The translations under genes and the position numbers were made by a program. From Micavibrio sp. UBA5703 (GTDB lineage: Bacteria > Pseudomonadota > Alphaproteobacteria > Micavibrionales > Micavibrionaceae), in NCBI GenBank assembly GCA_002420015.1, contig DIHF01000010.1:39846-99629 (forward strand): DNA of 59,784 nt, in the 5' to 3' direction. The notes under the pieces were generated by a model. That model made no database searches. It saw nothing but the letters and a program-made list of their open reading frames with translations, and was not told where the DNA came from. Of the stretch, positions 44,048-53,837 are shown piece by piece. Every line of letters starts with the position of its first letter. Position 1 is the stretch's first letter.

Positions 44048-45085
44048 TCAGGGCTTATTGCTCAATATTTCCTGTGTTAAAAGCTGCAGGGCGGTTAATA
44101 GTTTGTCTCTTATGTCATCTTTTTCCATCAGGATTTCGTGGCCTGCTTCAGGGAACTCGATAAGCCGGGCGGATGGTATAATTTTGGCGGCTGTCCTGAT
44201 CGCGGCGGTATTCACCAGTTCTTCGCGGCCCGCTACGGCCAGCAACACCGGAATATTGATGGCGGCCAATGTCTTTTTGGCGGACAGGACAAGGCAGGAT
44301 TTTAAAGCATGGTAAAGCCAGCCGAAAGTCACGCCGCCGACCTGTAGCGCGGGATCGGCCAGGTACCATGAATCGTGGACCGCATTTCTGGCGGTATCGC
44401 GGGAAAATTTATCGGTGCTGGCGCGCTCGGCGGGGGCCCAGTCCTTTTGTCCGAATGCATAGGAATGCATGCCGAAGATGGAGCCGAGAATTTTCACCAG
44501 AATCACCGACAGAAAAAGCGGCAGGATTTTAAGATCCTTTATGCCCAGCATCGGTGCGCAGACGATGGCCGCTTTAAAGTTTCCCGGGTGGGCCGAAAGA
44601 TAACGAAGGCCGATATTCCCGCCCATGGATTGCGCCAGCATGATGAGGGGGATGGGCTTTCCGTCGGAGGGACGAAAAGCCGCCTTCTTTACGTAGCCTT
44701 CTATAAATTGATTGAGATCATCTACGTGTTCTTCAAAATCAGGGGCGTTTCCCCGGTGCGGGTAACGAAAAGGCCTTTCGGATTTTCCCTGTCCGCGCCA
44801 GTCGATGACCCAGACGGCAAAATTCATGCGTGCCAGATCGCGGGCGGTTTCAAAGTATTTTTCGACGAACTCGCTGCGGCCGGGGAGGAGGATTACGATG
44901 GCTTCCGGCGCTTGTTTTTCAGGGTAGAGGGAGCCATAGCGCAAGGTTTGGCGGCTATTGTTTTTAAATTCACCCCAGACCCAACCGGGGGGTTGCGTAT
45001 TGTAATTATGGAATTTATTGGGCATTTGCTGAGGCTTTGTGGTCGTGTGCATATCACGGGTGCCAATGATAAAGGATTCGGGCAA
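44048..45085 (-). CDS. Alpha/beta hydrolase, lysophospholipase-like
   Basis: The protein has up to 345 residues; later in-frame Met codons (residues 12 and 21) are possible starts. The fold is that of the monoacylglycerol lipase/PldB group: VILLPGRSEFVEKYFETARDL, then WRGQGKSERP, the nucleophile elbow AQSMGGN and a late His in EAGHEIL. No secretion signal is seen. Enzymes of this group hydrolyse lysophospholipids or monoacylglycerols. It is divergent from the TolC-like gene across ~140 bp, where no convincing promoter pair was found. Confidence 0.8.
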   Translation of the reverse strand: MPESFIIGTRDMHTTTKPQQMPNKFHNYNTQPPGWVWGEFKNNSRQTLRYGSLYPEKQAPEAIVILLPGRSEFVEKYFETARDLARMNFAVWVIDWRGQGKSERPFRYPHRGNAPDFEEHVDDLNQFIEGYVKKAAFRPSDGKPIPLIMLAQSMGGNIGLRYLSAHPGNFKAAIVCAPMLGIKDLKILPLFLSVILVKILGSIFGMHSYAFGQKDWAPAERASTDKFSRDTARNAVHDSWYLADPALQVGGVTFGWLYHALKSCLVLSAKKTLAAINIPVLLAVAGREELVNTAAIRTAAKIIPSARLIEFPEAGHEILMEKDDIRDKLLTALQLLTQEILSNKP

Positions 45086-45224
45086 CGCCGTCTTTAGTGC
45101 TGTGGGTAGTTTATTTCTGGTGTATCGCGCCGTAACGCTTGAAAGAGGGCGGCTTTTCCTTTAAATTTAAGGTGTTACGGTTTCTTCCCGCGCTCCTTAA
45201 ATCTCTGTCTTTTGCATATCCTGT

Positions 45225-46547
45225 ATGTTCCGATATTCGCTGACCCTGACCGGCTCTTTTTTGATTCTGCTTTCGGGCGGCTATTCGGCGCAGGCCGAGA
45301 CGCTGGCCGAAGCGGTCGATGCTGCCATCATGCATCACCCGAGCGCCGAAGCGGCGCAGGCAGGGATCGGCATTGCAGAGCAGCGCAAGCGTGAAGAATT
45401 CTCCGGATATTTTCCTGAAGTTTCCATCAACGGTTCCTATGGCCGCATGTACGGCGACAACAGTACGAGCCGCGGCCTTGTGACGGATCGCGGCGCGGCT
45501 TATTCCTATGTGGGCGAGGGGTCGTTGTCTGTGCGCCAGATGATTTTCGACGGCTTTGAAACGCCGAGCCGCGTCGAGGCGGCGCAAACCCGGCAAACCG
45601 AAGCGGGCAGCAGCGCGGCGGATGTGCGGGAGTCGCTGGCCCTGCGCGCCGCGCAGGCCTACGTCAATGTGCTTAGGACGCGCGCGGGGATTTCGATGCT
45701 TTACGCGCATCGTAGCCAGGTCGATGAATATCTCGGCCGGATTGAAACGATGGTCAATGAAGGCGCCGCCGACGAAGCCGAGCTGCAACAGGCAAAAGAG
45801 ATCCGCGTTATTCTTGCGGGAATTATCAGGGAGTACGAGGGGCAGGCCAAATCCGCCGAAGCCGATTACGCCGAAGCCACGGGCCATTTGCCGGGAGACT
45901 CTTTGCTTAAAACGGAGCCGCGTCTTGATCTTGTTCCCGCTTATGCCGACGAGGCGACGACTTTTGCCCTGTCGCACCACCCGGCCATTCTGGCGGCGGA
46001 GCTGGAGGCGGCGGCGTCCGGGCATGACGTCGATGCCGAAAAGGCAATTCTCTACCCGGACCTGGGCGGCGAGGTTTCTTATCTGAAAAGCGACAAGGCG
46101 GATGTTATCGGCGGCGAGGTGATCGATGCGCGGGCCCTGATGCGGCTTAACTGGAATTTCTCCACGGGCGGCGCGGAACTGGCCAGGATCAAGGGAAAGC
46201 AGATCGCGCACCGGGAATCTCTGGCCAAGACGCAGGAGATCAAAAGGCGGATCGAGCGCGATGTCAGGGTTTCCTATTCCGAATTTGAAACCGCCAAGGA
46301 GCAGTATAAGTTGCTTGCCGAGCGCGCCGGTTTGAACGGCGGCTTGTTTGAAACGTACAAAACGCAGTTTGAAGGCGCGCGAATTTCACAATTGCAGCTT
46401 ATGCAGGCGCATAACCAGCTTTTCAACACGGAGCTGGAGAAGATGAACGGCGAGCACAGGCTTTTGGCGGCTCAGTATGCGGTTCTTGCCGGTGTCGGGC
46501 GTTTGCAGGAATCTCTGACAGATCCGCCGCCGGAAGCCTATGAATAA
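45225..46547 (+). CDS. TolC-family outer membrane channel of a type I secretion system
   Basis: The 440-residue protein has an N-terminal signal peptide ending YSAQA|E at about residue 24 and an alpha-barrel pattern of long helices with QARTRQTEAGSSAADV-like repeats typical of TolC. The two structural repeats begin around TLAEAVDAAIMHHPSA and around FALSHHPAILAAELEA. It should form the outer-membrane exit duct for the ABC/HlyD pair that follows. It overlaps the ABC gene by 8 bp. The long arms VAARADIV... are not present; loops are short. Confidence 0.85.
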   Translation: MFRYSLTLTGSFLILLSGGYSAQAETLAEAVDAAIMHHPSAEAAQAGIGIAEQRKREEFSGYFPEVSINGSYGRMYGDNSTSRGLVTDRGAAYSYVGEGSLSVRQMIFDGFETPSRVEAAQTRQTEAGSSAADVRESLALRAAQAYVNVLRTRAGISMLYAHRSQVDEYLGRIETMVNEGAADEAELQQAKEIRVILAGIIREYEGQAKSAEADYAEATGHLPGDSLLKTEPRLDLVPAYADEATTFALSHHPAILAAELEAAASGHDVDAEKAILYPDLGGEVSYLKSDKADVIGGEVIDARALMRLNWNFSTGGAELARIKGKQIAHRESLAKTQEIKRRIERDVRVSYSEFETAKEQYKLLAERAGLNGGLFETYKTQFEGARISQLQLMQAHNQLFNTELEKMNGEHRLLAAQYAVLAGVGRLQESLTDPPPEAYE

Positions 46548-48714
46548 AAAAGATAAAGTCAGCAAGAAGGGTGAAGCGGAGATCGACATCGATGCTGCCG
46601 CGCCGGATTCATTGCTTGAATGCCTTGTCTTTTTAACGGCGCATTTTGGCCGCGCCAAATCGGCGGAGGCTTTGACGTCCGGGCTGGCCTACGATTCCAA
46701 GGGGATGGGCCCGAACCTGTTTTGCGAGGCGGCGGAGCGTCTGGGCCTCAATGCAAAAATCGTCCGGCGGGAATCCATGGACAAGATACCCACGGCGGTT
46801 CTCCCGGCGGTTTTGATTTTGAAAGACGGGCATGCCTGCGTTCTTCTGGCGATTTCCTCAAACGGAAAGAAAGCCAGGATATTCCTTCCCGAGACAAAAG
46901 CCGTGCGGGAAGTGGAGGTAAAGGATATCAATAAGGATTATGCCGGGTTTGCGGTTTTCGTTCATCCGCGCACGGCGTTCACAAAACCCGAGGCGGCGCA
47001 CGCGGGCGATACGGGCGGGCACTGGTTCTGGAGCATCGTGCGGGCCAATCGCGGCGTTTACGCCATGGTCATACTTTCCGCCGTTTTCATCAACATCTTT
47101 GGCATGGTCAGTCCGCTGTTCATCATGAATGTCTATGATCGCGTCATACCCAACAACGCCATTGAGACAGGCTGGGCGCTGGGGATCGGGGCGCTGGCGG
47201 TTTATGTTTTTGATCTGATTATGCGCACGCTGCGCTCTTATATGATCGATCTGTCCGGGCGGCGCATCGATGTCATTGCGGCGCGGCGCATCTACGATCA
47301 GGTCATCAATATGAAGCTGGCCGGAAGGCCTAAATCCAGCGGCGCTTTTGCCAATATGCTGCGCGAGTTCGACTCCGTGCGCGAGTTTTTCACATCAGCC
47401 ACCATTACCGGCTTTGTCGATTTGCCGTTCACGTTGATCTTTCTGTTCGTGATGTACCAGATCGGCGGCAGTCTTGCTTTTATTCTGATCGGTTTGATTT
47501 TGGCGGTCGTTTTGATCGGCTGGGTTTTGCAGTTTCCTCTGAAATCTTCCGTCAGGAAATCCGGGCAGGCATCGGAAACCAAACACGGCTTGCTGGTTGA
47601 AACCATTCACGGGCTTGAGACGATCAAGGCCATCGGGGCGGATGGCGCGTTTCGCGCGCGCTACGGCGATTATGTCGGGGAAAGCGCGGCCAGCGGCCAG
47701 AAGGCGCGGTTCATTTCCGGCCTTGGCGTGAACATTGCAACGTTTGTGCAGCAGATCGCCTCTATCATTATTATCTTGGCCGGCATGTATATGGTGCAGG
47801 ATGGGAACCTGTCGATCGGCGGCTTGATCGGTTGTGTGATGCTGGGCGGGCGGGCGATTGCGCCGGTCGGGCAGATCGCCAATCTCATGACGCGCTATCA
47901 TCAGGCGGGCGGGGCGCTCAAGACGCTGGACAGAATCATGGAGGCTCCGGTCGAGCGCCCGGCCAACAAGCAATTCCTTCACCGTCCGGACCTGAAGGGA
48001 AAAATTGCGTTTGAAAAAGTTTCGTTTTCCTATCCCGGTGTCGACCGCAAAGTTCTCGATAACGTATCTTTTGTTATCGAGTCCGGCGAGAAGGTCGGCA
48101 TTATCGGCCGTATCGGTTCCGGGAAAAGCACGATTGCACGGCTTGTTATGGGGCTGTATGAGCCGGATAGCGGCACTATCCTTGCGGACGATACGGATTA
48201 CCGCCAGATCGATCCAGCCGATTTAAGGCGCAATATCGCCTATATCGCGCAGGACGTCGTTTTGTTCAGCGGCTCCGTCCGCGACAATATTGCAGTCAGC
48301 CTGCCGCACGCTTCCGAACAGGCGATATTGCAGGCGGCCAAAGATGCCGGGGTTCATGAATTTATCTCGCGTCATCCGATGGGTTACGACGCGCCCGTGG
48401 GCGAGCATGGCGCGAGCCTCTCGGGCGGGCAGAGGCAGGCGATTGCGCTGGCGCGGGCGATGCTGCTCCAGCCTCATGTCATGGTATGCGATGAGCCGAC
48501 CAATGCCATGGACATGCAGGCCGAAGAAGCCTTTGGCCGCTACATTCAAAAAGAAATTAAGGGACGGACGCTTATTCTTGTCACGCATAAAACCTCCATG
48601 TTGCCGCTGGTGGACAGGCTGATTTTGCTGGATCAGGGGCGTGTTCTTATGGACGGGCCGCGTGACAAGGTCATTGAGGCGCTCAGTAAAGGCAAGATTG
48701 AGGTGAAGTCATGA
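46540..48714 (+). CDS. Type I secretion ABC transporter with C39-like N-terminal domain (LapB-like)
   Basis: The 724-residue protein has an N-terminal C39 peptidase-like domain (about 25-145) in which the usual catalytic Cys-box is replaced by SLLECLVFLTAHFGR, so it is probably a substrate-binding, non-cleaving version. A six-span exporter domain follows and then the ATPase with Walker A GRIGSGKST, signature LSGGQRQAIALARA and Walker B MVCDEPTNAMD. It resembles the LapB-type exporters of large RTX adhesins. It overlaps the TolC-like gene by 8 bp and the HlyD gene by 4 bp. Confidence 0.9.
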   Translation: MNKKDKVSKKGEAEIDIDAAAPDSLLECLVFLTAHFGRAKSAEALTSGLAYDSKGMGPNLFCEAAERLGLNAKIVRRESMDKIPTAVLPAVLILKDGHACVLLAISSNGKKARIFLPETKAVREVEVKDINKDYAGFAVFVHPRTAFTKPEAAHAGDTGGHWFWSIVRANRGVYAMVILSAVFINIFGMVSPLFIMNVYDRVIPNNAIETGWALGIGALAVYVFDLIMRTLRSYMIDLSGRRIDVIAARRIYDQVINMKLAGRPKSSGAFANMLREFDSVREFFTSATITGFVDLPFTLIFLFVMYQIGGSLAFILIGLILAVVLIGWVLQFPLKSSVRKSGQASETKHGLLVETIHGLETIKAIGADGAFRARYGDYVGESAASGQKARFISGLGVNIATFVQQIASIIIILAGMYMVQDGNLSIGGLIGCVMLGGRAIAPVGQIANLMTRYHQAGGALKTLDRIMEAPVERPANKQFLHRPDLKGKIAFEKVSFSYPGVDRKVLDNVSFVIESGEKVGIIGRIGSGKSTIARLVMGLYEPDSGTILADDTDYRQIDPADLRRNIAYIAQDVVLFSGSVRDNIAVSLPHASEQAILQAAKDAGVHEFISRHPMGYDAPVGEHGASLSGGQRQAIALARAMLLQPHVMVCDEPTNAMDMQAEEAFGRYIQKEIKGRTLILVTHKTSMLPLVDRLILLDQGRVLMDGPRDKVIEALSKGKIEVKS

Positions 48715-50018
48715 AAGACACCGATTTCATGTCGGAACTGGAGGCCGCAACCAGTCTTAAGCCTGCGTTTTCATCTGTGTTGCTGTTGTTCAGTATTGTC
48801 GGTCTTGTGGTGTTTGGATTTTTATGGGCGGCGCTGTCAAAGGTCGAGGAAATCACACGGGGGCAGGGGCAGGTGGTCCCGTCGCAGGAAATTCAGGTCG
48901 TGCAAAGCCTTGAAGGCGGCGTGTTGCAGGAGATTCTGGTTAAGGAAGGCGAGCTTGTAAAGAAAGACCAGATACTTTTGCGCATCAGCGATGTGCAGTT
49001 TTCCTCTCAGGAAAAAGGAACGGAAGCACGGTTTCTCGAACTCGAAACCAAGAAGGCGCGGCTAAAAGCGGAAGCCAGCGGCGAAGCGTTCGTGGTGCCG
49101 GATGAAATTTCCGGAAAGGCACCGCAAATTGCCGCAAACGAAAAGGCGCTCTATGATTCCAGGCAGAAAGAGCTGCAAAACGCCTATGCGATTCTCGACA
49201 ACAAAATCAACAAGGCCAATGCCGATTTGTCGGAAGTAAAAGCGCAGATCGGCCGCCTGCATCAGAACCGTTCGTCCTTGCAGGAGGAACTGGATATTAC
49301 GCGTGAGATGGTCAAGAAGCGCGCCGTGCCAAAGCTTGAAGAGATAAGGCTGGAGCGCGAGCTGAACGATGTCAGCGGCCAGATCAACGCGCAAAGCCAG
49401 AAAAAGGCGGGGCTTGAGGCGGAACTGCGCGGCAGCGAAAAAGAGCGTGAAAGCCAGGTCGATCAGTTCAAGTCGCAAGCTTTGAGCGAACTGAACGGCG
49501 TGGAGACGGAAATACTGGGGCTGAAAGAAAACCTGAAATCTATCGGCGACAGGGTTTCCCGCGCCGAGCTACGCTCGCCGGTTGACGGGGTGGTGAACGA
49601 TATTGCGCTCAGCACCATCGGCGGCGTTGTCGAGCCGGCGCAGCGCCTTGTCGAGATTGTCCCCGTCGATGACGAGTTAAAAATAATTGCGCGGGTTGTT
49701 CCCAAAGAGGTCGCTTTTTTAAGGCCGGGGCAGGATGTAAAGGTCAAGATTACCTCTTATGATTCACAGCGCTACGGCAGTCTTAAAGGAAAACTTGTCC
49801 GTATCGGTGCCAACAGCGTGAATGACGGTGAGGGAAATGTATTTTTTGAAATCGAGGTGCGCACCGATAAAAATTACATGGGCAGCGCAGAAAATCCTTT
49901 GCCCATCACGCCCGGCATGGTGGCGGAAACCGAGGTGATTACAGGCAAGCGGACTATTCTTGAGTATCTTATGAAACCGATCCTCAAGGCCCGCGACCGG
50001 GCCTTCACAGAGCGATAA
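48711..50018 (+). CDS. HlyD-family membrane fusion protein of a type I secretion system
   Basis: The 435-residue adaptor has one N-terminal membrane segment (about residues 20-42), then TRGQGQVVPSQEIQVVQSLEGGVLQEILVKEGE (the lipoyl/barrel-sandwich half-motif), a long coiled coil (about 100-290) and the C-terminal beta-barrel with RSPVDGVVNDIALSTIGGVV and PGMVAETEVITGKRTILEYLMKP. It links the ABC pump to the outer-membrane channel. No RTX or adhesin substrate lies in this window. A CHASE2 cyclase gene starts 12 bp downstream. Confidence 0.92.
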   Translation: MKDTDFMSELEAATSLKPAFSSVLLLFSIVGLVVFGFLWAALSKVEEITRGQGQVVPSQEIQVVQSLEGGVLQEILVKEGELVKKDQILLRISDVQFSSQEKGTEARFLELETKKARLKAEASGEAFVVPDEISGKAPQIAANEKALYDSRQKELQNAYAILDNKINKANADLSEVKAQIGRLHQNRSSLQEELDITREMVKKRAVPKLEEIRLERELNDVSGQINAQSQKKAGLEAELRGSEKERESQVDQFKSQALSELNGVETEILGLKENLKSIGDRVSRAELRSPVDGVVNDIALSTIGGVVEPAQRLVEIVPVDDELKIIARVVPKEVAFLRPGQDVKVKITSYDSQRYGSLKGKLVRIGANSVNDGEGNVFFEIEVRTDKNYMGSAENPLPITPGMVAETEVITGKRTILEYLMKPILKARDRAFTER

Positions 50019-50030
50019 TGTAGGGAAAAT

Positions 50031-52265
50031 ATGTCGCGTGTTTTGACCAATCCAGTCGTAAGGCTTTTGTTTCTGCTGGGGATACTCGGCCTTCTGATCT
50101 TGAGCGTCTGGGAGGGAACGGCGCTGAAGGAAAGGATCAGCAACGTTGTTTTCGATACGTATATTACCCTGAAGCCCAGAGATCCGTCTGATAAATTGGT
50201 CTTTGTCGATATTGACGATCTTTCGCTTTCAAAGGCCGGGCAGTGGCCGTGGCCGCGCACATACATCGCGCAAGTCGTCAGGAATATAAAAGAGGAGGGC
50301 GCAGCGGTCATCGTGTTCGACGGCGTTCTGGCCGAACCGGACAGAACCTCGCCGGAAAATATCATTCCGCTTCTGGAGGAGGGAAATCCGGCGCGGGAGG
50401 CTCTAAGTTCAAGAGAAAGCCATGATGCCGTTCTGGCGCGCGCGATTGGCGATGTGGGGAATTTTGTCGCCGGGTTTTCTTACGGATCCAATCCAAATCC
50501 GCCCCAAATCAAAAGCGGCATTAGGGTCAAAAGTGATATCAAAAATTTCCTTCTCGGTCAGACGGGGACGGGAAGTATTCATTTTGGTACGACAGCACAG
50601 TTTTTGCCGGAGCTTCAGAAGAATGCGGCCGGAAATGGCAGCTTTATGGCCTCCGCCGAGCAGGATGCCGTTATCCGAAGAACCGGCCTTGTTTTTCATG
50701 ACGGAAAGGCGCTTTACCCTTCACTCATACTTGAAACCCTAAGGTTGTATGAGGAGGGTGGTAAGGAATTGGTTCAGATATCTGACAAAGAAAAATACAA
50801 TAATTTCAAAATTGATGAAGCTATTGTTGTAGAGGTGGGGAAGTATAAAATTCCCCTCGATGCTGCGGGAAAGATGTTGGTTTATTACCGCGAATTTTCA
50901 GGGGCTGAAAGCATTTCAGCCTATGAGTTTCTCGATCAACATTATATGCGCGATGATAATAAGCGTCTCGAAGGGAAAATTGTTTTTATCGCTTCAAGTG
51001 CTGAAGGTCTTAATGATTTGCGAGCGACCCCGCTGGGGATGCAGCCGGGGGTGAAAGTGCATATGAATGCGCTCGAACAGATTTTGCAGGGGAAATTTTT
51101 GATCCGCCCCTTTGTAGCGAACATGCTTGAGGTCGGCGCGGCCATTGCGGTTTGCTTGCTGATTATCGTTTTATCGTTTTTTGTGAACCCGCTATGGCTT
51201 GCCGCGATTGCGGTTGTTTCATCGTTCGGTGCGTTCTGGGCTTCGTGGTATTTGTTCACGGAAAAGGGGGGATTGCTCGATCCCGTGGCCCCGGCGATCA
51301 TGGTTGTTTTTGTTTTTATCGCATCCTCCATTCTCAGCTTTCTCAAGACAGAATTTGAAAGAAAGCAGGTGCGGGCCGCGTTCGGGCTTTATATCTCGCC
51401 CGATTTCATGAAGGAGCTGACGAAGAACCCCGACAAGCTGCGCCTGGGCGGCGAGATCAGGGAAATGACGATGATGTTTTGTGACATCCGGCGCTTTACC
51501 GCGATTTCCGAGGGGTTGACCCCTGAGGAACTTATTCAGCTTATGAACGATTTTTTAACGCCGATGTCCGATCTGGTTATGCAGAACCGGGGGACCATCG
51601 ACAAATACATGGGTGATGCGATGATGGCGTTCTGGAATGCGCCGCTGGACGATCCGAATCATGCGCGTAATGCCTGCATTGCGGCGCTCGGGATGCAAAA
51701 CGCTTTGGCGCCGATCAATGAAAAGGTCAAACAACGCGCACAGGTCATGGGCCGGGAGCCGGTTTTGCTCAAGGCCGGAATCGGCATCAATACAGGTGCT
51801 TGTGCCGTCGGGAACATGGGATCGCGCCAGCGCTTTGCCTATTCGGTGCTGGGGGATTCGGTCAATCTGGCTTCGCGCCTTGAGGGGCAAACCAAAACAT
51901 ATGACGTTCCGATCATTCTTGGCGAGGAGACGAATAACCAGATTGAAGGCATGGCAACGCTCGAGCTTGATTTGATCAAGGTTAAGGGAAAAGAAAAGCC
52001 TGTCAGGATATTTACGCTTGTCGGGGATGAAAACTTTGCCGCAGGAGCCGAATTTATGAAGTGGTCGGAAAAACACGCGCAGATGATTGCAAGCTACAGG
52101 TCGCGGGATTTTGATGCTGTCTTTAAATGTGCATCAGAGTGTATATCGCTGTCGTCCGGGAATATGAAGACGCTGTATCAGATGTATCAAAACCGCGCTT
52201 CGGAGTTCGTCCGTAGCCCGCCCGGGAAAGACTGGGACGGGATTTATATCGCCAAGCAGAAATAG
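50031..52265 (+). CDS. CHASE2-domain class III adenylate cyclase
   Basis: The 744-residue protein has one N-terminal span (about 10-28), a periplasmic CHASE2 domain (VDIDDLSLSKAGQWPWPRTYIA and on), three spans near residues 370-445 and a cyclase domain. Catalytic metal residues are D485 (FCDIRRFT) and D529 (KYMGDAMMAF). K525 and D609 (GDSVNL) are the pair that selects ATP over GTP. It should make cAMP in response to an unknown periplasmic signal. It follows the secretion genes by 12 bp and is probably cotranscribed. Confidence 0.9.
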   Translation: MSRVLTNPVVRLLFLLGILGLLILSVWEGTALKERISNVVFDTYITLKPRDPSDKLVFVDIDDLSLSKAGQWPWPRTYIAQVVRNIKEEGAAVIVFDGVLAEPDRTSPENIIPLLEEGNPAREALSSRESHDAVLARAIGDVGNFVAGFSYGSNPNPPQIKSGIRVKSDIKNFLLGQTGTGSIHFGTTAQFLPELQKNAAGNGSFMASAEQDAVIRRTGLVFHDGKALYPSLILETLRLYEEGGKELVQISDKEKYNNFKIDEAIVVEVGKYKIPLDAAGKMLVYYREFSGAESISAYEFLDQHYMRDDNKRLEGKIVFIASSAEGLNDLRATPLGMQPGVKVHMNALEQILQGKFLIRPFVANMLEVGAAIAVCLLIIVLSFFVNPLWLAAIAVVSSFGAFWASWYLFTEKGGLLDPVAPAIMVVFVFIASSILSFLKTEFERKQVRAAFGLYISPDFMKELTKNPDKLRLGGEIREMTMMFCDIRRFTAISEGLTPEELIQLMNDFLTPMSDLVMQNRGTIDKYMGDAMMAFWNAPLDDPNHARNACIAALGMQNALAPINEKVKQRAQVMGREPVLLKAGIGINTGACAVGNMGSRQRFAYSVLGDSVNLASRLEGQTKTYDVPIILGEETNNQIEGMATLELDLIKVKGKEKPVRIFTLVGDENFAAGAEFMKWSEKHAQMIASYRSRDFDAVFKCASECISLSSGNMKTLYQMYQNRASEFVRSPPGKDWDGIYIAKQK

Positions 52266-52268
52266 GGG

Positions 52269-53489
52269 TCAGCCCAGATCGGCCGGTTTCCAGTCGCGCA
52301 AGACTTGAATGAGTTCGCGTTCGGGCATGGGCTTGGCAAAGAAGTATCCCTGCGCCATGTCGCAGCCCATATCGCGCAACATTTTCCCTTCTTCCTTGCT
52401 TTCGATCCCTTCGGCAATGACGTGCATTTTGAGGTTCTTGCCGAGGCCGACAATCGATCTGACAAGCTCCGAAGCCCCGGGGTCCTTGCGCATGGTGCGG
52501 ATAAAGCTCTGGTCGACCTTTAGTGTATCAATCGGGAAGTAATGCAGATAGCTCAGCGATGAATAGCCCGTGCCAAAGTCATCAATAGCTATGCCCATGC
52601 CCGCCTTGCGGCACATAAGGAGAGTATCTTTGGCGTTGTCGGGTTGCTGCATCAGGAGGCGTTCGGTGATTTCAAGATGAATCTGTTTGGGGTCAACATC
52701 GCTCTCGCTGATGATGTTGTAGATGGTGTTGACGAAATTATCCGATGAAAAATCTGTGCTGGAAAAATTCACGCTCATGTGGAGTTCGCGGTTGTGGCCG
52801 GTCTGGCTTTCAATGCGTTTGAGCGTCTTGCAGGCTTCGTGCAAAGCCCAGCGGCTGGCCTCCACGATCAGGCCGTTTTCCTCGATGATCGGAATAAAGA
52901 CAGCAGGTGAAATAAAGCCTTTCTGTGGGTGCTGCCAGCGCATGAGGGCTTCGAATCCCGCCACCTTCCCGGTTTTCAGGTTTACAATCGGCTGGTAGTG
53001 CAGGGTGATCTCGCGCTTGTCGAGGGCTACCTTGAAATCGCTGGCGATCTTGATCGTCTCAACAGCATCGGTATGTTCCGTGTACCCAAGCTCGATTGAT
53101 TCGGCGGGCGGCCAGCTATCGGTCAGCCTCCTGATTTCTGCCCGCGTCAGGGTGTCGCGGTAGCGGGTCAGAATAACCTGTATGGTCATACGCAGCACGG
53201 GGTCGGCGTTTTTCAGCCTGCGCGAAAAGTCCTCCTGCGTGATTTCAAGCAGGGTGCAATTCTGCACGGCCCTTACGGTTGCCGTGCGGGGCGCATTGTC
53301 GATGATCGCCATTTCGCCAATGATGCTTCCGGGGCCGCGCGTGCCGACAGTCTGCTCGGTGCCGTCTTCTCTCTGGATGAAAATTTCAACGCTGCCTTCC
53401 TCAATGATATAAGCGCTTTCGCCCTTGTCGCCCTGGCGCATGATGACGGCACCGGCTTTATATGTTTTTTGCGCGCTTGAGGAACTCAT
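52269..53489 (-). CDS. Cyclic-nucleotide-binding EAL-domain phosphodiesterase
   Basis: The 406-residue protein joins a cNMP-binding domain (residues ~8-100) to an EAL domain (~150-400). The phosphate-binding cassette GSIIGEMAIIDNAPRTATVRA contains GE at 58-59 and R68-T69, the cAMP-type arrangement. The EAL domain has E180 (EAL), N241, E273, D303-D304 (DDFGTG), K324 and E360, so cyclic di-GMP hydrolysis looks intact. It is convergent with the cyclase gene, 3 bp apart. A cAMP-controlled c-di-GMP phosphodiesterase is a reasonable reading of its parts. Confidence 0.9.
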   Translation of the reverse strand: MSSSSAQKTYKAGAVIMRQGDKGESAYIIEEGSVEIFIQREDGTEQTVGTRGPGSIIGEMAIIDNAPRTATVRAVQNCTLLEITQEDFSRRLKNADPVLRMTIQVILTRYRDTLTRAEIRRLTDSWPPAESIELGYTEHTDAVETIKIASDFKVALDKREITLHYQPIVNLKTGKVAGFEALMRWQHPQKGFISPAVFIPIIEENGLIVEASRWALHEACKTLKRIESQTGHNRELHMSVNFSSTDFSSDNFVNTIYNIISESDVDPKQIHLEITERLLMQQPDNAKDTLLMCRKAGMGIAIDDFGTGYSSLSYLHYFPIDTLKVDQSFIRTMRKDPGASELVRSIVGLGKNLKMHVIAEGIESKEEGKMLRDMGCDMAQGYFFAKPMPERELIQVLRDWKPADLG

Positions 53490-53633
53490 TGTGAAGCCTT
53501 TGGAAAGAGGGTGATTCCGAGGCTATCATGATGGGGAGATTTTTTGATAAAAGCAACCGTTCGGCTTTAATGTGTGCGGAGGTGATGATATTATGAAAAC
53601 TTTAGTGGGGCACCTGATTAAAGCCAATGTTGC

Positions 53634-53662
53634 TTGACAAAAGCCCCTTAACCCCGCTATGT
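53634..53662 (+). promoter_or_regulatory. Promoter of rpmJ
   Basis: TTGACA at 53634-53639 is followed after 17 bp by CTATGT at 53657-53662. This is the alphaproteobacterial housekeeping promoter form (TTGAC-N17-CTATNT). The leader to the rpmJ start codon is about 40 bases. It is the clearest promoter in the window. The rest of the 222-bp spacer holds only very short open frames with no support. Confidence 0.75.
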
Positions 53663-53711
53663 TCCGCCCACATCTGAGCCCGCGCTCTAGCTTTTTTGGC
53701 AGGAAGAAAAA

Positions 53712-53837
53712 ATGAAAGTCGTAAGTTCACTAAAGACGCTCAAGAAAAGAGACCGCAATTGCCGCGTTGTTCGCCGCAAGGGGCGCATCTACGTCATTAA
53801 CAAGAAGAACCCCCGCTTCAAGGCGCGTCAGGGCTAA
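53712..53837 (+). CDS. rpmJ: 50S ribosomal protein L36
   Basis: This 41-residue protein was found by reading the spacer before mreB. It starts MKVVSSLKTLKKRDRNC, has RRKGRIYVINKKNPRFKARQG at the end and is the zinc-free (C-) type, keeping only one Cys (C17). Alphaproteobacterial L36 normally ends KARQG. It lies just after a strong promoter and is monocistronic, at 125 bp from mreB. Confidence 0.93.
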   Translation: MKVVSSLKTLKKRDRNCRVVRRKGRIYVINKKNPRFKARQG

